Below are positions 36,340 to 48,985 of a stretch of 64,000 bases of DNA, one piece after another. Under the pieces are notes generated by a model. That model did not search any database and had not been told where the DNA came from. It saw nothing but the letters and a program-made list of their open reading frames with translations. This DNA is from Chionis minor (taxonomy: Eukaryota; Chordata; Aves; Charadriiformes; Chionididae). The position numbers and the translations under genes were made by a program. The stretch is taken from assembly GCA_013398295.1 (NCBI GenBank), contig VZSF01001132.1, positions 271,950-335,949 of the forward strand, read 5' to 3'. Numbering within the stretch: the stretch's first letter is position 1; every line of letters begins with the position of its first letter.

Positions 36340-36560
36340 AGATGATGAGCGTGAGATTAACAGCCTTTGTTTCCGATTTTAGCTGCCTCCGTTCCCTGGC
36401 CTGGAGTGATTCTTTATCTCAATTGCCAGCTTTGCATGTCATTCAGTTCAACTTAATCGCAAGGATCCACAAATCAAGCGATTTCAGGCTGGGGGCTCTG
36501 CCTTACAAAGCCTTTGCGCGTCAGCAAATAGGATTTTCTTGCACTTCCTCATGGACTTAA
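36340..36560. promoter_or_regulatory. Candidate conserved non-coding element
   Basis: Non-repetitive block with preserved CpGs (TTCCGATT, CCTCCGTTCC, AATCGCAAGG, AAGCGATTTC, TTTGCGCGTCAGC) and a TTTGCATGTCA word. It adjoins the CpG cluster on its right side. Inference from composition only. Confidence 0.25.
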
Positions 36561-36734
36561 CAAAGACGTTTGCTCTCAGTTTACAGAATTTACATAGTGC
36601 AATATGGACATTTCACAGTGCTGGTTGCATCAGGATCCCTTTGAAGTCAGAGAGCTCGGATGGCCTATATGAATGAATAGAGATTAGAACTGCATACACG
36701 AGTTGCATCCAGGTTGGAAAGCTCCTAATTTAAT

Positions 36735-36930
36735 GACCAAGCAGTTAAATCAGATGCAGGGTCAAGATCCTCAGCTGATTTAAATGCGTGGAAATCTTGC
36801 ACGCTTAAAGGTTACACAAAGAATTACACCAACAGAAAATTACGCCCTAATATTAGGTTATTAAACTGAGTTACCATGAAGCATTCACCATGATTGTTGC
36901 ATATATCCTCCGATCTTCACGCAAAATAGC
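36735..36930. promoter_or_regulatory. Candidate conserved non-coding element
   Basis: AT-rich and non-repetitive, with CAGCTGATTTAAATGCGTGG, AAAATTACGCCCTAATATTAG and GGTTATTAAACTGAG words and retained CpGs. It resembles conserved enhancer sequence in composition. This is unverified. Confidence 0.22.
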
Positions 36931-36999
36931 CAGCACACCTCAGTGCACATGGCTTACCAGAACATTCAAATGTGGGAGAAAACCTGGATCTAAAAACAT

Positions 37000-39900
37000 T
37001 GTGAAGTTGGACTCAATCACCTCACAGTAGTCATTGTACAACAAGAGCACTTTAATAAGATATAGAGACCCAAGGGTACATGGAACACAGCTGGCTGAGA
37101 GTTTGTGGAGTTTTTTTGTCAGTTGCTGTTTCCAATAGAGAGGGGAACTTTGTGTGAAAATTTAAATTGTGTGTAATTTTGGATCAAGGAACACTGACTA
37201 GTCTTAGCAAAAAATATTGCTCTTCTTGGAGCAAATGTTTGATCCTGGGTCAAAGTGCAATAGTTCGTGAATTCCTGTTTCAAAGTAATATTTAAATTTT
37301 TATCTAAAGCTTGACCTGATTTCTAAAAGGGTATAAATGAGTTAAATAAGCCCCACATTAAACACAACTGTGTATCTCATGGTAAAAGTACATTTTGGGT
37401 TGACCCAAAAATAAATAAAAAAAAAAAGACGCATTCTCTAATGTTCAGGGGATTCATATCACTTTAACAGAAATAAGCAGAGAGATGTAAACCACAAAGA
37501 CTTTCAGGTCTTCTGATCCAGCTTTATTATGTATCCAGCAGAGATCAATGCCTCAAAGAAAAGTGTAAAATCCCCTGAAATGCCCCATTAAAGACTACAC
37601 ATTTGATAGCGATTAGTGTATGGATGTCTGAGGTTCCACATCTTCTCATTATTAGCTCCATCTAATGTGATGTTCCCCATATGGGCTGCTGGGATCACAT
37701 GAATTTGTACAGAATCACACTGGAGGAAAGCAGAGAAGACTACTATATACCAAAAAGCTGTTGGTCGCTTTGCTGTCTATCCAGCGGATGCCCTATTCTT
37801 CTTTCAGGATTAATCACTCTGCCCTAAAAGTCAGTTCCTTCTGGGCAGTTGTGGCAATGCTTTGCACCAGCATAACCAAGTATTTATGGCAGGATGCAAA
37901 TCCTGATTTTGCAGCCAGTTGCTGTGGTTTCATGGTGCCGAATGGGTATGTAGATAGGCTTAACAGACCCTCCAAATGGGAATTTGGCTCTGGAAAAGGC
38001 GTTAGCTATTGCAGCCTTCCCCAACGTGCATTCCCATGTTATCTATAATGGCCACACGCCTATGTTTATAGGCTGTAGGCTGTGCCAAGGAATTAGGCAC
38101 TGAGCTGTTTCACTGGAGCTATGAAAACTGCTTTCTGCAAAGTTGGAAGCTTCATTGCTTGTAATCATCTGAGATCAAAGACAGAGAAGATGGGTTTGTT
38201 GTTGCTTCTTGGTGTCTTGGAGACTACTGGCATTTTATTCAGATAGGCTGATTTGTCTGTCTCTGGTGACATGTAAATAGCTCATCAGAACTGGTACTAC
38301 ACTATGTGAATGAATGGAGGGGTGATACAGGGAACTTCCCTCAGGATGAGAAAGCCCAGCCTGTATGAATATCACTATCCCAGCCCCAGCACCTCTCACA
38401 CAGATAGTGGATTGGGATGGAAGAGGAGATATAACACGCATTTAAGTGGATGCATGGGAATCAAAACCTTCCTGCCCCATCGAGAGCTTTAAAAATAAAA
38501 CTGGTCCCAGATCCTGAAGGAAGAACTTGTTTGTTGGGAGAAGCTGTCAGGCTATCAGGATTCCTTTCCCCAGGACCTACACAAACACAAGGAAGAGAAT
38601 CTAACCCTAAGATGACTAACCCTTCAAAACAGAAGTAGGCATTGGGAAATGTGGGAAAAGAGATGCTTTGCAATGACCACATTTCTGAATACACATCCCA
38701 TGTTCCCTGGGACAAGGATGTCAACCCTTTTCTTCTCCTTTTCCCTTGACGAGTGATAATTACCCTCCTAGTGCAATAAATGTGGATTCATTCACCTTTC
38801 ATAACCGATCAAGTCTACAGGCTCCATTTCATAGCTGCTGAAGTAAGAAGAGTAGCTCTGCTCTGCCCCGCTTTCCCCACAGAGACAGCTGAAACCTTGG
38901 TGGTCCCATTGCACCATCAGGCCTGTCAGCATAAAATCTCATCCCTCAGTGGTTTCCGTTCACTTTATAACTGAAGTGAGATGAGAAAAACTCGTGTTTG
39001 CCAGTTCAGAGTGGTTTTGCCAGACAATCTGAGCATATTCAGGGTGGCCTGTCCTCAAACCAACGTGTCCTGCTCTAAGCACACAGGTGCATTCATGGCC
39101 ACTGCCGTAGAAGCTGCTGGCAGCTATATCAAAGCTGTTACTGTAAAAGAGACGTCCCACTCTCTGAGCTGCAGAGCAGTCTGCCATGTGACTGCTGCAT
39201 ATTCGCTTTTCCATATCAGTTTTAAGGAAAAGCAAAATTAAATATTACACAAGCTGCAAACATGGAAGCACACTCAAATGCAGACATGCTGTATGCAAAA
39301 CCAGCTACGCACATACATACATGCACACAGTCCACCTTGCCAAAGATGGCAGCAAAGACCATTTTCCGAAGACTTTGCATACCTCCTAGTGAGAAGCCTG
39401 TTTTGTCTTTGAGAAAAGTTGCTTTTGTGTTACAAATAGGGGCCATTCATTTAAGCTGGAGGTGTCAAACATAAAAAAGAGATGAGACATCAATTGGGGC
39501 CCACGGGGGATGAGGAGGGGAGACAGAGAGCCTGAAAAATGCTTCCGACGCAGGAGCCTTTTTTAAGCCCAGAGCGTGTTGCAGCCAGCTGGATCTTTGG
39601 AGAAAAAGATGAATTTCTACTCATTTAAACATGAATAAGGTGAGATGAAGGGAGGGGGAAAATCCATGAAGGTGAAGAGCCTTTTTTTTTCTCTTTCCCC
39701 AGTTGTGATGGATGATTTTAGCCTAAAGTACTGAGCCTTCCAGTGAAAAAAATATCTACAGTGATTTTGATAAATAAACGCTTAGACCTTGCAGTTGCCA
39801 CCTTGATGTTGGAGAGAAAGAAGTTTACATTTGATGGTGTGGGGTTTTTTTTGCACAGGGCTCAGAAGGAGCAAGGCTAGGACAGTCCTTCTGCCACTGC

Positions 39901-41683
39901 TGCATTAAGAAGAGGGACTTACTCTTGGCATCATTTCCACTGTTTTCTTCAAGACACAGGAAAAACTGGAGCACCCACAGAGGCTGGTCTCAAGATAACA
40001 ACAAGCAAGCTCAGAATGGCATATGAGGCTGCCAAGTGCTTGGAAAAGGGAAGGAAATGGGATATTTTGTCCTATCGACCTCCAGTGTGTTGGCTCCTCT
40101 GTTTCCCCATGTTTTTAGCATGGTGTTATGGCCTGGGTGGTGTGCTGGCTGCCTGCATGGAGGTGTGAGCAAACATCTTTGGAGCAGGAATAAACTTCCA
40201 AGCCTCAAGAAGTTTGTTAGCAGAGACAGATGCTAGAAATCCTGGCATGGGTTTCTGAGGTACAAGAGTTCCTCGTGGCTTTATTCATGCATTACATGGG
40301 TCGAGGCAGTACCCAAACTTTTTCTTTCCTTCAGACCATAGCCCCTCACTCAGAGAAGCTGTTTTACCACCTCCTGCAAAACATTGCTGCTTCTATGGTA
40401 GAGCATCAGGGGATCCATTAAACAGTATTGCAGTTACGTATGGTTTTGCAGGAAAATAAAGAAAAATATTCAACCTCATTGTATCTACGATTGGCAAAAC
40501 ACAGCAGCTCAAGCTGGAATATAGTTCATGTCGTAAAGAATAGCCTGTACATGTGAACAGAGAAACCTTTGAAGAACTACTCAGGACTTCTGTTTTACAC
40601 CCCAGCAATGTTCCCAGCACAGCACTTGAGAACTGTGTGAGGCAAGCGGTGTACAGTCATTCACCAACTCTGATTCTCCCCCTGGAGCTTTCCCAGTCCC
40701 GCCTTGGCTGGATTTAACACTGCTTTGCTGATGAGATGTGAACATATCAGAAGTGTCAAGCTATGTCTTAGAGAAACTAGACTAAGGCACCTCTGTCACG
40801 CCCTGAACTAGAAACAAGCATTGCTGGATTCCCAACTCAACTTTCATTTCAAAAAAATTAATAAGGAAAAAAATGCATTCCTTAGCTCTCAGCATATTGG
40901 GTGTCTGCTTGCATTGCTTGTCCCCTGATTCGTGTTTCCAAAGCCCATTGAGATAGTACCACATCCGCACATGGGAAAGGGCAAATGAGGGCAAAGACAT
41001 ATTTAAGTAGAATGTGTACCCAGTCCTTTAATTTGCTTCCCCAGCATGGGGATTCCTGATGAGGACAGATGAGCTGCTACAAAAGGCCGTTATGATTCCT
41101 CTCCCCCATTCCTGCCCAACAATGAAGGGTCTGAGCCTGCTCAGTGTGAGTGTGAAGCTACAGAGGAGCAGATAAAAAAGACTGAGCTAAATGGAGAACA
41201 CAAACACATCTCTGAGCTACACTAATGAGAACATAACTAATATGTTACATATTCCCAGCAGCACAAAGGAAACCTAAGGGAAGCACAGACAGTCAGAGGT
41301 ATCATTTCACTAGCTGTAAGCTAGTTTTATTCACACAAGGGTCTATCTGTCTGTGTATTTAATTTCCTCTACTAGTTTCTTATACTCTCAGAAATGCCCT
41401 GAACTTTGAATCCGATACTAAATTGCTTGGCTGCCTGTGCAAAGCTTCATCAAAACCCAGCATCCAAGGTATAGTGGGAGGGGTGAGCTTTGGTTCAGTA
41501 AAGGTGTGGAGAAACTCTTGAAATCCTGCACCACCCCTTTTATTCCCTGTGAAGTTTGCTCAGTTCAGTTCGTAACCAGAGAGGTTCTGAGAGGTTCCAG
41601 ATTCACCCAGGCTGCAAGATGAAAGGAGTGTTAGAAGGAGGGTTATAAACAAGATATATATCTATTTTTTTCCCCCTCTGCAG
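37000..41683. other. Non-coding stretch, no supported gene
   Basis: No recognised gene or repeat family. Items seen are a near-perfect 18-bp palindrome TTTTGGGTTGACCCAAAA (37393-37410) followed by an A-run (37417-37427), and isolated acceptor-like pyrimidine tracts with CAG (for example about 38880, 39700 and 40339) without matching donors in a stable frame. I searched here for upstream exons of the 41.7-kb candidate and found none that I can defend. Confidence 0.5.
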
Positions 41684-42325
41684 CAAACTGTGGCAGAGGC
41701 AGCAGCAGACGAGAATGCAGATGTCCATGTCATTTACTCCCCAGTATATCAGGGGAATGACAGGTCAGCACTTCGGTTTGCAGTGATTTGCATTTCTGAG
41801 CTAAGCAGGGTGACAATTTGAGGGGACATGACAGCAGGAAATGTTTGTAGCCATATTGGCCCTTAAGAAAATGGGGACAGGACAGGCCATGTGACATCTC
41901 TTATTTGGCTGACAGACAGACCCATTCGGGGTGATATTTCCAGAAGAGGGTGCCCATCCTAGCACCCGAAAAAGATGTAGGGAAGCTTTCCTATTGGACC
42001 TATTACAGGATCACACAGAATCACAGAGTTTCCTTGTTGTCTGTGAGAGTGGGGATAGTGAAAGGAAGACAAGAAACAGAATTTTACTTTGTTCTTCCGC
42101 TCACAGTGTCACATCTTCACCAGCTTACTGTGCAGATGTGGATACAGCACAGCCTGCCCTCCTTTCCAGGTAGGTGCAGGCCCTTGTTGCAACAGGGGCG
42201 TGACAAAAAGCTGCTGTCTCAGGGAGTTGCTGGCAGACACTGTGTAAGATCACCCTTCCAAGGCTTTTATTTTTTTATTCCCTTTCCATCCCTGCAGGGC
42301 TGATTTGCACACTGTGGTCGACTAA
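41684..42325 (+). CDS. Candidate three-exon 3' end of an unrecognised gene
   Basis: Three exon-like segments read in one frame to a stop. Exon a is 41684-41763 (80 bp, acceptor CCCCCTCTGCAG, donor GTCAGC). Exon b is 42107-42169 (63 bp, acceptor CTTCCGCTCACAG, donor GTAGGT). Exon c starts at 42298 (acceptor TTCCATCCCTGCAG) and reaches TAA at 42323-42325. Joined, they give 56 codons. The first segment holds VIYSPVY, which fits the (S/I/V/L)xYxx(I/V/L) tyrosine-motif pattern of inhibitory immune-receptor tails. The second holds SSPAY and the end reads ADLHTVVD. Introns are 343 and 128 bp. An ATTAAA lies at 42366-42371. I found no membrane or Ig-like exon upstream and cannot name a family. It could be a cytoplasmic tail, a non-coding transcript or chance. 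Confidence 0.25.
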
Positions 42326-42371
42326 CTGTCTCCATCAGTGCTATCTGTAGTAACAATTAGTTTGTATTAAA

Positions 42372-45300
42372 AAAGAGTTTTTACCGAGAGATGCGTGAAA
42401 GTTAGAGGGAGAGGAGCAAGACATTGGAGAGAGACAGAAAGCAGGCTTTTTTCGGCACTGTGCTTCCCTGTTCCCCCTTGCAGATCCTAGTGATGCCTCA
42501 GCTGCTCTGCAAACAGTCAAATACTGCTTGTTGGTCTTCTTGGGTTTTGCACTCTCTCCTTAGAGGACACTTGCCCTTAAACAAAGGTTCTTAAGCTGGC
42601 TGAGGGAAAGACTGAGTGATACTGTTTCTCAGGCTGTGAGCAGAGATCAAAAAAAACCGAGCCAAGTTTATGCTTGCAAGAACTTCTGTGAGAATGTTTC
42701 TACAGTTTTTAATTGGAGCACAAGCTTTTGAGAGGAGAAAAAATTAATCAAAATTGTGAAAGTTTTCCTACCAACTCTAGCCAAGGTGGAAGATACTGTC
42801 CAAATTGAATCACATAAATACCCTCAAGCCTTTTGGCTGGTCTGCTAGGCAGGTGGCTAGTTGGCCAGGGGAAAAAAAAAAAAAAGTAATATGAAAATGC
42901 CCTTACTATGCAGGCTGCAAAGGTTTCCCTGCTTTATTCTTCACATCATGTTTAAGGGATGCCTATTCTGCCCAGTAGAGCATCTCCATTGACTTGTAGC
43001 AGCTGGAGAGCAGACCCCTGGGCAGGTATGTGGCTTTCCCTTACTTTCATCCCAGAGGAAATTGCCTTTGAGTGCCTTATAAAGCAATACCAGAGTGTAC
43101 ATAGGAACATAGTTTGAAGTCCTAAGTCAAGCAAAAGCCCATGGCAAGGAAGAAAGATTTAGCTAGATAGGAATAAAGAATCTGTGCTTTAGAGGTTGAC
43201 AAGACAGTCGGCTTGTGCTATGGGGAATGGTTGAGCCAAAAGAACTAGGCAAATGTAGGTTATCATAACTGTTATTTGAAGAAAAATCTGTATCTAGAAA
43301 CCCCAGCTCTGCCATTAACTAAAACATGAGCTCATCTGAGTTTCACAGAGCTTAGCACTGTTAGCGTTTTAGAAGACACGGTCTACCTCTTTCTTAAGCA
43401 GTCTTAAGCACATTTATTTAGTTATTTTAAATGACACTAGAAATGAAGCTAATTTACCAAGTCCCAAATCATTTAAAACATCTATTACAGAAAATAACAT
43501 TAAAGAGAGAAGGAAAGGAAGCTGAAGCAGAGCCCAAGTGAGACAGGGTTTGCCTATTAATCTCCACTTACAGAAAACAGACCTGCACCAGAAGGACTAC
43601 AGTCCTGGGCAGTGGGCTGTGATTAGTTAACAGCAAAGTGTCTTCAGAGAGAAGTGTTCCTCTTTTGAGCCCATAGAAACCAAATGGGCAGGGAGGGGAA
43701 GAAAAGTTTTTTTAGGTCATTTTAGGTTTAGGTGATGAAGAAGGCTCACTTTGTGCTGAAAAGACAGACTTTAAGTTGAACTGCTCCATACATAGCAAAG
43801 CACTGGGCAGTTTTGCAGCTTTCACTGTGGTTTCTCATAAGATTTACGCTATGTGATTTTGGGAGAAGGAAAAAAAGAAGTATCTTGCCGGAGCTGACTT
43901 CCTGTGGGTTAGAGCATGACTGTAGCAGAAGTAGTGCCTTACAAGCTGGGACTTCTTGAACCAGAAAAGTGCCTTGCAGGAACAAACCATGCAATGGTCT
44001 CATAGTTCAAAGATGTATTGTACCTCTGCTCCTAGCTTTCACACACCTCCAAACTCACCTGTCTCCACCACTTTTACTCATAAATATATAGAACTATGCA
44101 GCCCCTGTCAGGGAATTAGAGAAAATGTGGTAATAAAATTAATCTCACATGTTCCCTCTGAAATGTAATTGTTGTCTAGGTATTACTGGTAAGGAGTAGG
44201 CACAGACAAATCTGTCAGCCTGACCAGATCTATCCTTTCTAAGGCTTACTAGGCTATCTATATACTATTTGAAGCCTATTCTGAATTTAATTACCCATAA
44301 CAGGACCAAGTGTTACTGGGAGTTATGTTGGTGTAAATCTGAAGCAACATTGCCGATTTCAGAACAGCTGGGCTGTGTTTGAGGAAGAATATAATTTTCA
44401 GAGGCACTTCTATGCTATCTAAAACCATATTTTCCATCATGTTGCCTAGTCAACTAGGTAAAAGTGGTAACTGTTCATTGTAGAGGGATCTGCCAGGTTC
44501 TCAGGCTTCCTTGATGTAGGGAAGCTCAAGGACCTAGACTGCACAACTGTGTTCTCTGGTAGAGCACCCACTGCTTGGACTAGGTGGCGCAAAGTACTGG
44601 CCTGATGGAGAACTTCTGTTAACCCAAAGATCGCACTAGCATTGCATACAAGTCCAAGCATTTATTCAGAGGAATAGTACTGCCAAAACTTCCCCACCAT
44701 ATTAGCACCCTTTTTGTTAGTCCCAGCAAAGAGGTCAAGAGCTAAGATTTGACTTTGTCCATGTGTCTTCTTATTCCTCTGCATGACCACGAAGTTCAGG
44801 TAAATTGGTGGGAAAGAGCATAAAGGAGCCACTCTGTCGGCGCACCTTCGGTGTACTGATGGGCACCAGTGTGCTGGGGCTGGGTGTTCAGGGCCTGGCT
44901 ATTCCCCAAGATAGGGGACAGAAATTTGACGCCTGTTTGTTTCTGCTTTGGAAAATTAAATGACATCTGTGCACACATGCACATGTGTATGCATGTTCTG
45001 TGTACAAATGCATGCAGAAACATCCCCAATGTTTAGTTTGGCAAAGCCCGAAAGTGTGTCTCTATTTCTATATGGGTTTTTTCCTCCACAATGGCATCTT
45101 TTTCTATGCATATTAGACAGTTACATTGTGGTCCTTTACAACGGGAATGAAACTTACAGTCCAAAAAAAATAAAAAAAGAGAAGAGACATGGGAATAGCA
45201 AGTAAGGGAAATATGAAGAACTGAGTGCCAGATGCTGCCATACAGAGATGCTGCGATTCTTTTGTCTCTCCCTTTCCAAGAAAACCAGAGTGCAGCAATG

Positions 45301-45821
45301 TGCCAGTGTTGGGCATCAAATTACCCTGGCATGGCAGGGCTGGCTGCTTCGGAAAGATGTCTAGGAATGCCATGAGCACCTATGTAACTCATCTTGTATC
45401 CAGGGAAAGGGGTTGATTTAGAGTGGGCATAACATAACTTTTTTCCTCCACCTTTTCCCTAAGCTATGGCAAACTGGGACTTTTTGACATGCTCAGTGTT
45501 CGTCACAGTCAAATAATGTGGCTGTTTACTGTTGCATAATTTGTGCTTTCCAGCAGTTACAGCAATATTTTGGAATTTGGGAGGTCTGGAATTAGTCTCT
45601 AGCTCTGCCATAAATTTCAGTCCTGGGGTAAGTCACTTTTTCTTCAGCAACAAAATTTTTGCAACTGACTTTGTTTACTTTTCTTTGGAAATCAACAGGT
45701 TTTACTCCAGCCCTGAAGTGAAATGCGTATGTACGTGCTTGGCTAGGCTGAGGGAGATTGTTCAGTATCCTGTAGCCTTGAAGCTGAGCTAGAAGCAGAT
45801 GATTTTGGAGTAGGTCTTATT
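42372..45821. other. Non-coding stretch, no supported gene
   Basis: No recognised gene. There is a 14-A run at 42872-42885 without a recognisable retroposon body. The remainder is ordinary unique sequence. Confidence 0.55.
42872..42885. repeat. Poly(A) run
   Basis: Fourteen A. No upstream body or target-site duplication supports a retroposed copy. Confidence 0.8.
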
Positions 45822-47160
45822 TCATAGAATCATAGAATGGTTTGGGTTGGAAAGGAGCTTAAAGACTATCTAGTTCCAACTCCCCTGCCATGGGCAGGGA
45901 CAACTCCCCCTAGACCAGGTTGCTCAAAGCCCCGTCTAACCTGTCCTTGAACACTTCCAGTGATGGGGCATTCTCAACTTCTCTGGGCAACCAGGTCCAG
46001 TGCCTCACCATCCTCACAGTAATGAATTTCCTCTTAATATCTAGTCTAAATCCACCCTCTGTCAGTTTAAATGTGTTACCCCTCGTCCTGTCACTACACT
46101 CCCTGATAAAGAGTCCCTCTTCATCTTTCCTGCAGGCACCCTTTAAGTATTGAAAGGCTGCTAGAAGGTCTCCCCAGAGTCTTCTTCAGGCTGAACAACC
46201 CCAACTCACTCATCCTGTCCTCATAGGAGAGGTGCTCCAGCCCTCTGATCATCTCCATGGCCTTCCTCTGGACTCACTCCAATAGGCCCACGTCTTTCTT
46301 ATGTTGGGGCCCTCAGAGCTGGACATGGTATTCCAGGTGAGGTCTCACAAGAGTGGGGCAGAGGTAGAGAATCACCTCAGTTGATGTACTGTCTATACTT
46401 CTTTTGATGCAGCCCAGGATGCGCTTGGCTTTCTGGGCTGCGAGCGCACATTGCCGGCTCATGCTCAGCTTCTCATCAACCAACACCCCTAAGTCCCTCT
46501 CCTCAGCGCTGCTCTCAATCCATTCGCTGTCCAGACTGTATTTCTGCTTGAGATTTACCCAAACCATGTGCAGGACCTTGCACTTGGTCTTGTTGAACTT
46601 CATGAGCTTTGTGTGGGCCCACCTCTTAAGCCTGTCCAGATCACTCTGGATGGCATCCCTTCCCTCTAGCATGTTGACCACACCACAGAGCTCAGTGTCA
46701 TCAGCAAAATTGCTGAGGGTGCACTCAATCCCACTGTCCACATCACGGACACAGATGTTAAACTACACCAGTCACAGTACTGATCCTTGAGGAATGCTGT
46801 TCATCACTGGTCTCCACTTGGACCATTGCAGCCATTGGCTGCAAGAGTTTGACTGTGACCATCCAGCCAGTCCCTTATCCATGGAGTGGTCCATCCATCA
46901 AATCCATGTATCTCCAATTTAGAGACCAGGATGTTGTGCGGGACAGTATCAAATGTTTTGCACAATTCCAGGTAGATGATGTCAGTTGCTCTTCACGTAT
47001 CCACCAATGCTGTAACCCTGTCATAGAAGGCCATCAAATTTGTCCGATATGACTCATCCTTGGTGAAGCAATGTTAGCTGTCACCGATCACTTCCTTATT
47101 TCCATTTACCTTAGTAGAGTTTCCAGAAGGATCTGCTCCATGACCTTGCCAGGCATAGAG
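45822..47160 (-). mobile_element. CR1 LINE, 5'-truncated, minus strand
   Basis: The 3' terminus lies at the low-coordinate end and carries two perfect TCATAGAA octamers (45822-45837), the CR1 hallmark. They are followed by the typical GGTTTGGGTTGGAAAGGAGCT segment. Reading leftward on the minus strand, the element contains the C-terminal part of ORF2 and most of the reverse transcriptase palm. The 5' break is at about 47160, after a segment encoding a GKVMEQI-like motif. At about 1.34 kb it is a typical truncated CR1. It has clearer termini than the 26.6-kb copies and belongs to a different subfamily or age class. Confidence 0.97.
46313..47155 (-). pseudogene. CR1 ORF2 (reverse transcriptase) relic
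   Basis: The longest intact piece is 46313-46741 (142 codons) with the catalytic FADD at 46697-46708, then LKRWAHTKLMKFNKTKC, GVLVDEKLSMSRQCA and RILGCIKRS motifs, ending near RPHLEY. Upstream, 46742-47155 still encodes earlier RT motifs (KEVIGDS, FTKDES and TNLMAFYD-like) but with a stop replacing the conserved glutamine after GDS and frame changes between blocks. It is inactive. Confidence 0.92.
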
Positions 47161-48018
47161 TGTAACTGTTTCAGATGGAAGTTATGTTGAAGTGGGTGCA
47201 TAAAAATATTTCCTTCAAAGATTGCAACACCTTTTTTCCCCATCTTGGTATCACTAAACATGCTAAGATTAAGAAAACTGTTTCCTAAAGACCACAGTGA
47301 AACTTGGACCCAAAGGATGATGTTGTTTACAGATAAATAAAATCTATATCAAAGTTGCTTTCTACTGTAAAGTCAAGCAGTGTGGTGTGCTTCATCATGC
47401 TTCCTGAGCTAGGCATCCAATAAATGCTTCTGAATTGTAGATAAAATGTTTCTCTCTTTATACTTGTCTCTATCCCAGCAAGAGGAAAGAGGGTAGAGAA
47501 GAGAGTTCAGATGCTGAAGATCACCCAGTTCTTAAAGAGGGCAAACACAGAGATCATCTGAATTAGGAATTCAGGCTATTTCAGAGATGGCAACCAAACA
47601 GGGCTTACAGAGTAGGTGCGGACAACCACTGAAGGTCAAGCTGAGGGATTTATAACCTAGTAGCTTGGTAGATATGGACTATGAATGGCCTTACAGACAA
47701 CATTAACCACTGAAGAAGTTATTGTCTGGGAACTGAGAGGTACAGATGCTGCTTCACCATACTTCATTTGAACTCCACACACTTTGCTTTTCATCAAGTA
47801 CAAAAAGCTCTGGAACAGTCAGACTGTCAGACAAATAAAATCTTCTACTTTACTTGATTTTGTAGGTTGCATAAATATTTAGTGGACCAATTCATGTCTG
47901 TGATGTCTACATATAGATGCATTTTTGCCTTTGTTCACACTTTATCATATACGCACATTTGTATGTAAACATGTTTACAAATTACAGAATGATGTTTATG
48001 CATGTTACATATATATGC

Positions 48019-48056
48019 GCACACACACACACACGTGTATCCATCTATCTATCGAT
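48019..48056. repeat. (CA)n plus (ATCT)n microsatellite
   Basis: (CA)8 at 48019-48034 followed by an ATCT-type run at 48042-48056. Confidence 0.85.
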
Positions 48057-48434
48057 CAATCTGTCTCCCTGAAACACTTGTATTATGAGCATAATTTTTT
48101 TCCTTACCCCTGATGCAAGTCTCTTTTTTAACCTCCTCTGAAAACACCTCCGGTGCCTCATTCTGGTGCCTAATTGGCCTTATCATTAAGATTTTTTTAA
48201 CCAATGTCTAAGCTAAATGTTTCCTTTTTAGGATTCAAGCCATTGCTTCTTGTTATGCCTCTCTCAATGATGTCTACATAATATGGATTGATACGCTAGT
48301 CAGGGATGGTTTCAAAAGAAGCAAATAGCATCCATTAAGGACTGGCAATATAGGAATGAGTCACATAAAAATATCCATTTACCAGTATATGTATTTCTAT
48401 CTGTGTGCAGATGGACACACAAACCATTTCAAGT

Positions 48435-48475
48435 ACACACACACACACACCCCCCCCCACACACACCCACCCCCC
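48435..48475. repeat. (AC)n microsatellite with embedded C-runs
   Basis: (AC)8, a run of nine C, further AC and CCCCC blocks. The plus strand is entirely A/C, so the complement is a G/T strand with runs of G. Confidence 0.9.
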
Positions 48476-48904
48476 ATACTGCTACATTTCAAGGATATAC
48501 AACAATTAAAATCTGTAGAACCATAAAAGCATATTATCTCACTCCCTGGATATCCCAAACTACATGCGCATGTTCTTGCAGAAGCCCAGTAAGTTGCGGC
48601 TGACTGAAACACAGCTTGTCTGCTGCTAACTATGCCAATCATACTCATTTTACAACGTTGTGATCCCTGCTTTCAGATAGTGAAAGTTAGGTGAGATAAA
48701 TGCTATCCAAACCCTGTAAAACTGTAGGTCTGAAACTAGCTATTGTTTTAATTATACAGGTTTGTGGGATCAGTGAAAGAGGCCTCCGGGCCCTGATTAA
48801 GATCTCTATTTGTTGCTTTAATGCAAAACAGTATTATTAATAGTGTTAGTAATAAGCAGTACAGAATGCAAATCCTGGGAACACATGTTATCAAAGCCTG
48901 TGCA

Positions 48905-48985
48905 GACATTTAATAGTTGCATGTTTGTAAAGTACTTTTTGATCTTACAGAAAATGTGCAAGTGAATTGACATCATTATTATGGT
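48905..48985 (+). mobile_element. Possible ancient L3/CR1-like 3' end
   Basis: TTGTAAAGTACTTTTTGATCTTACAG with a following ATTATTATGG resembles the 'tgtaaagcactttgagatcc...attattatta' ending of old L3/CR1-type LINEs. It is short and diverged. A random match is possible. Confidence 0.4.

Noticed and set aside
46404..46790. 128-codon plus-strand open frame
   Set aside because: It is the antisense shadow of the minus-strand CR1 reverse-transcriptase relic.
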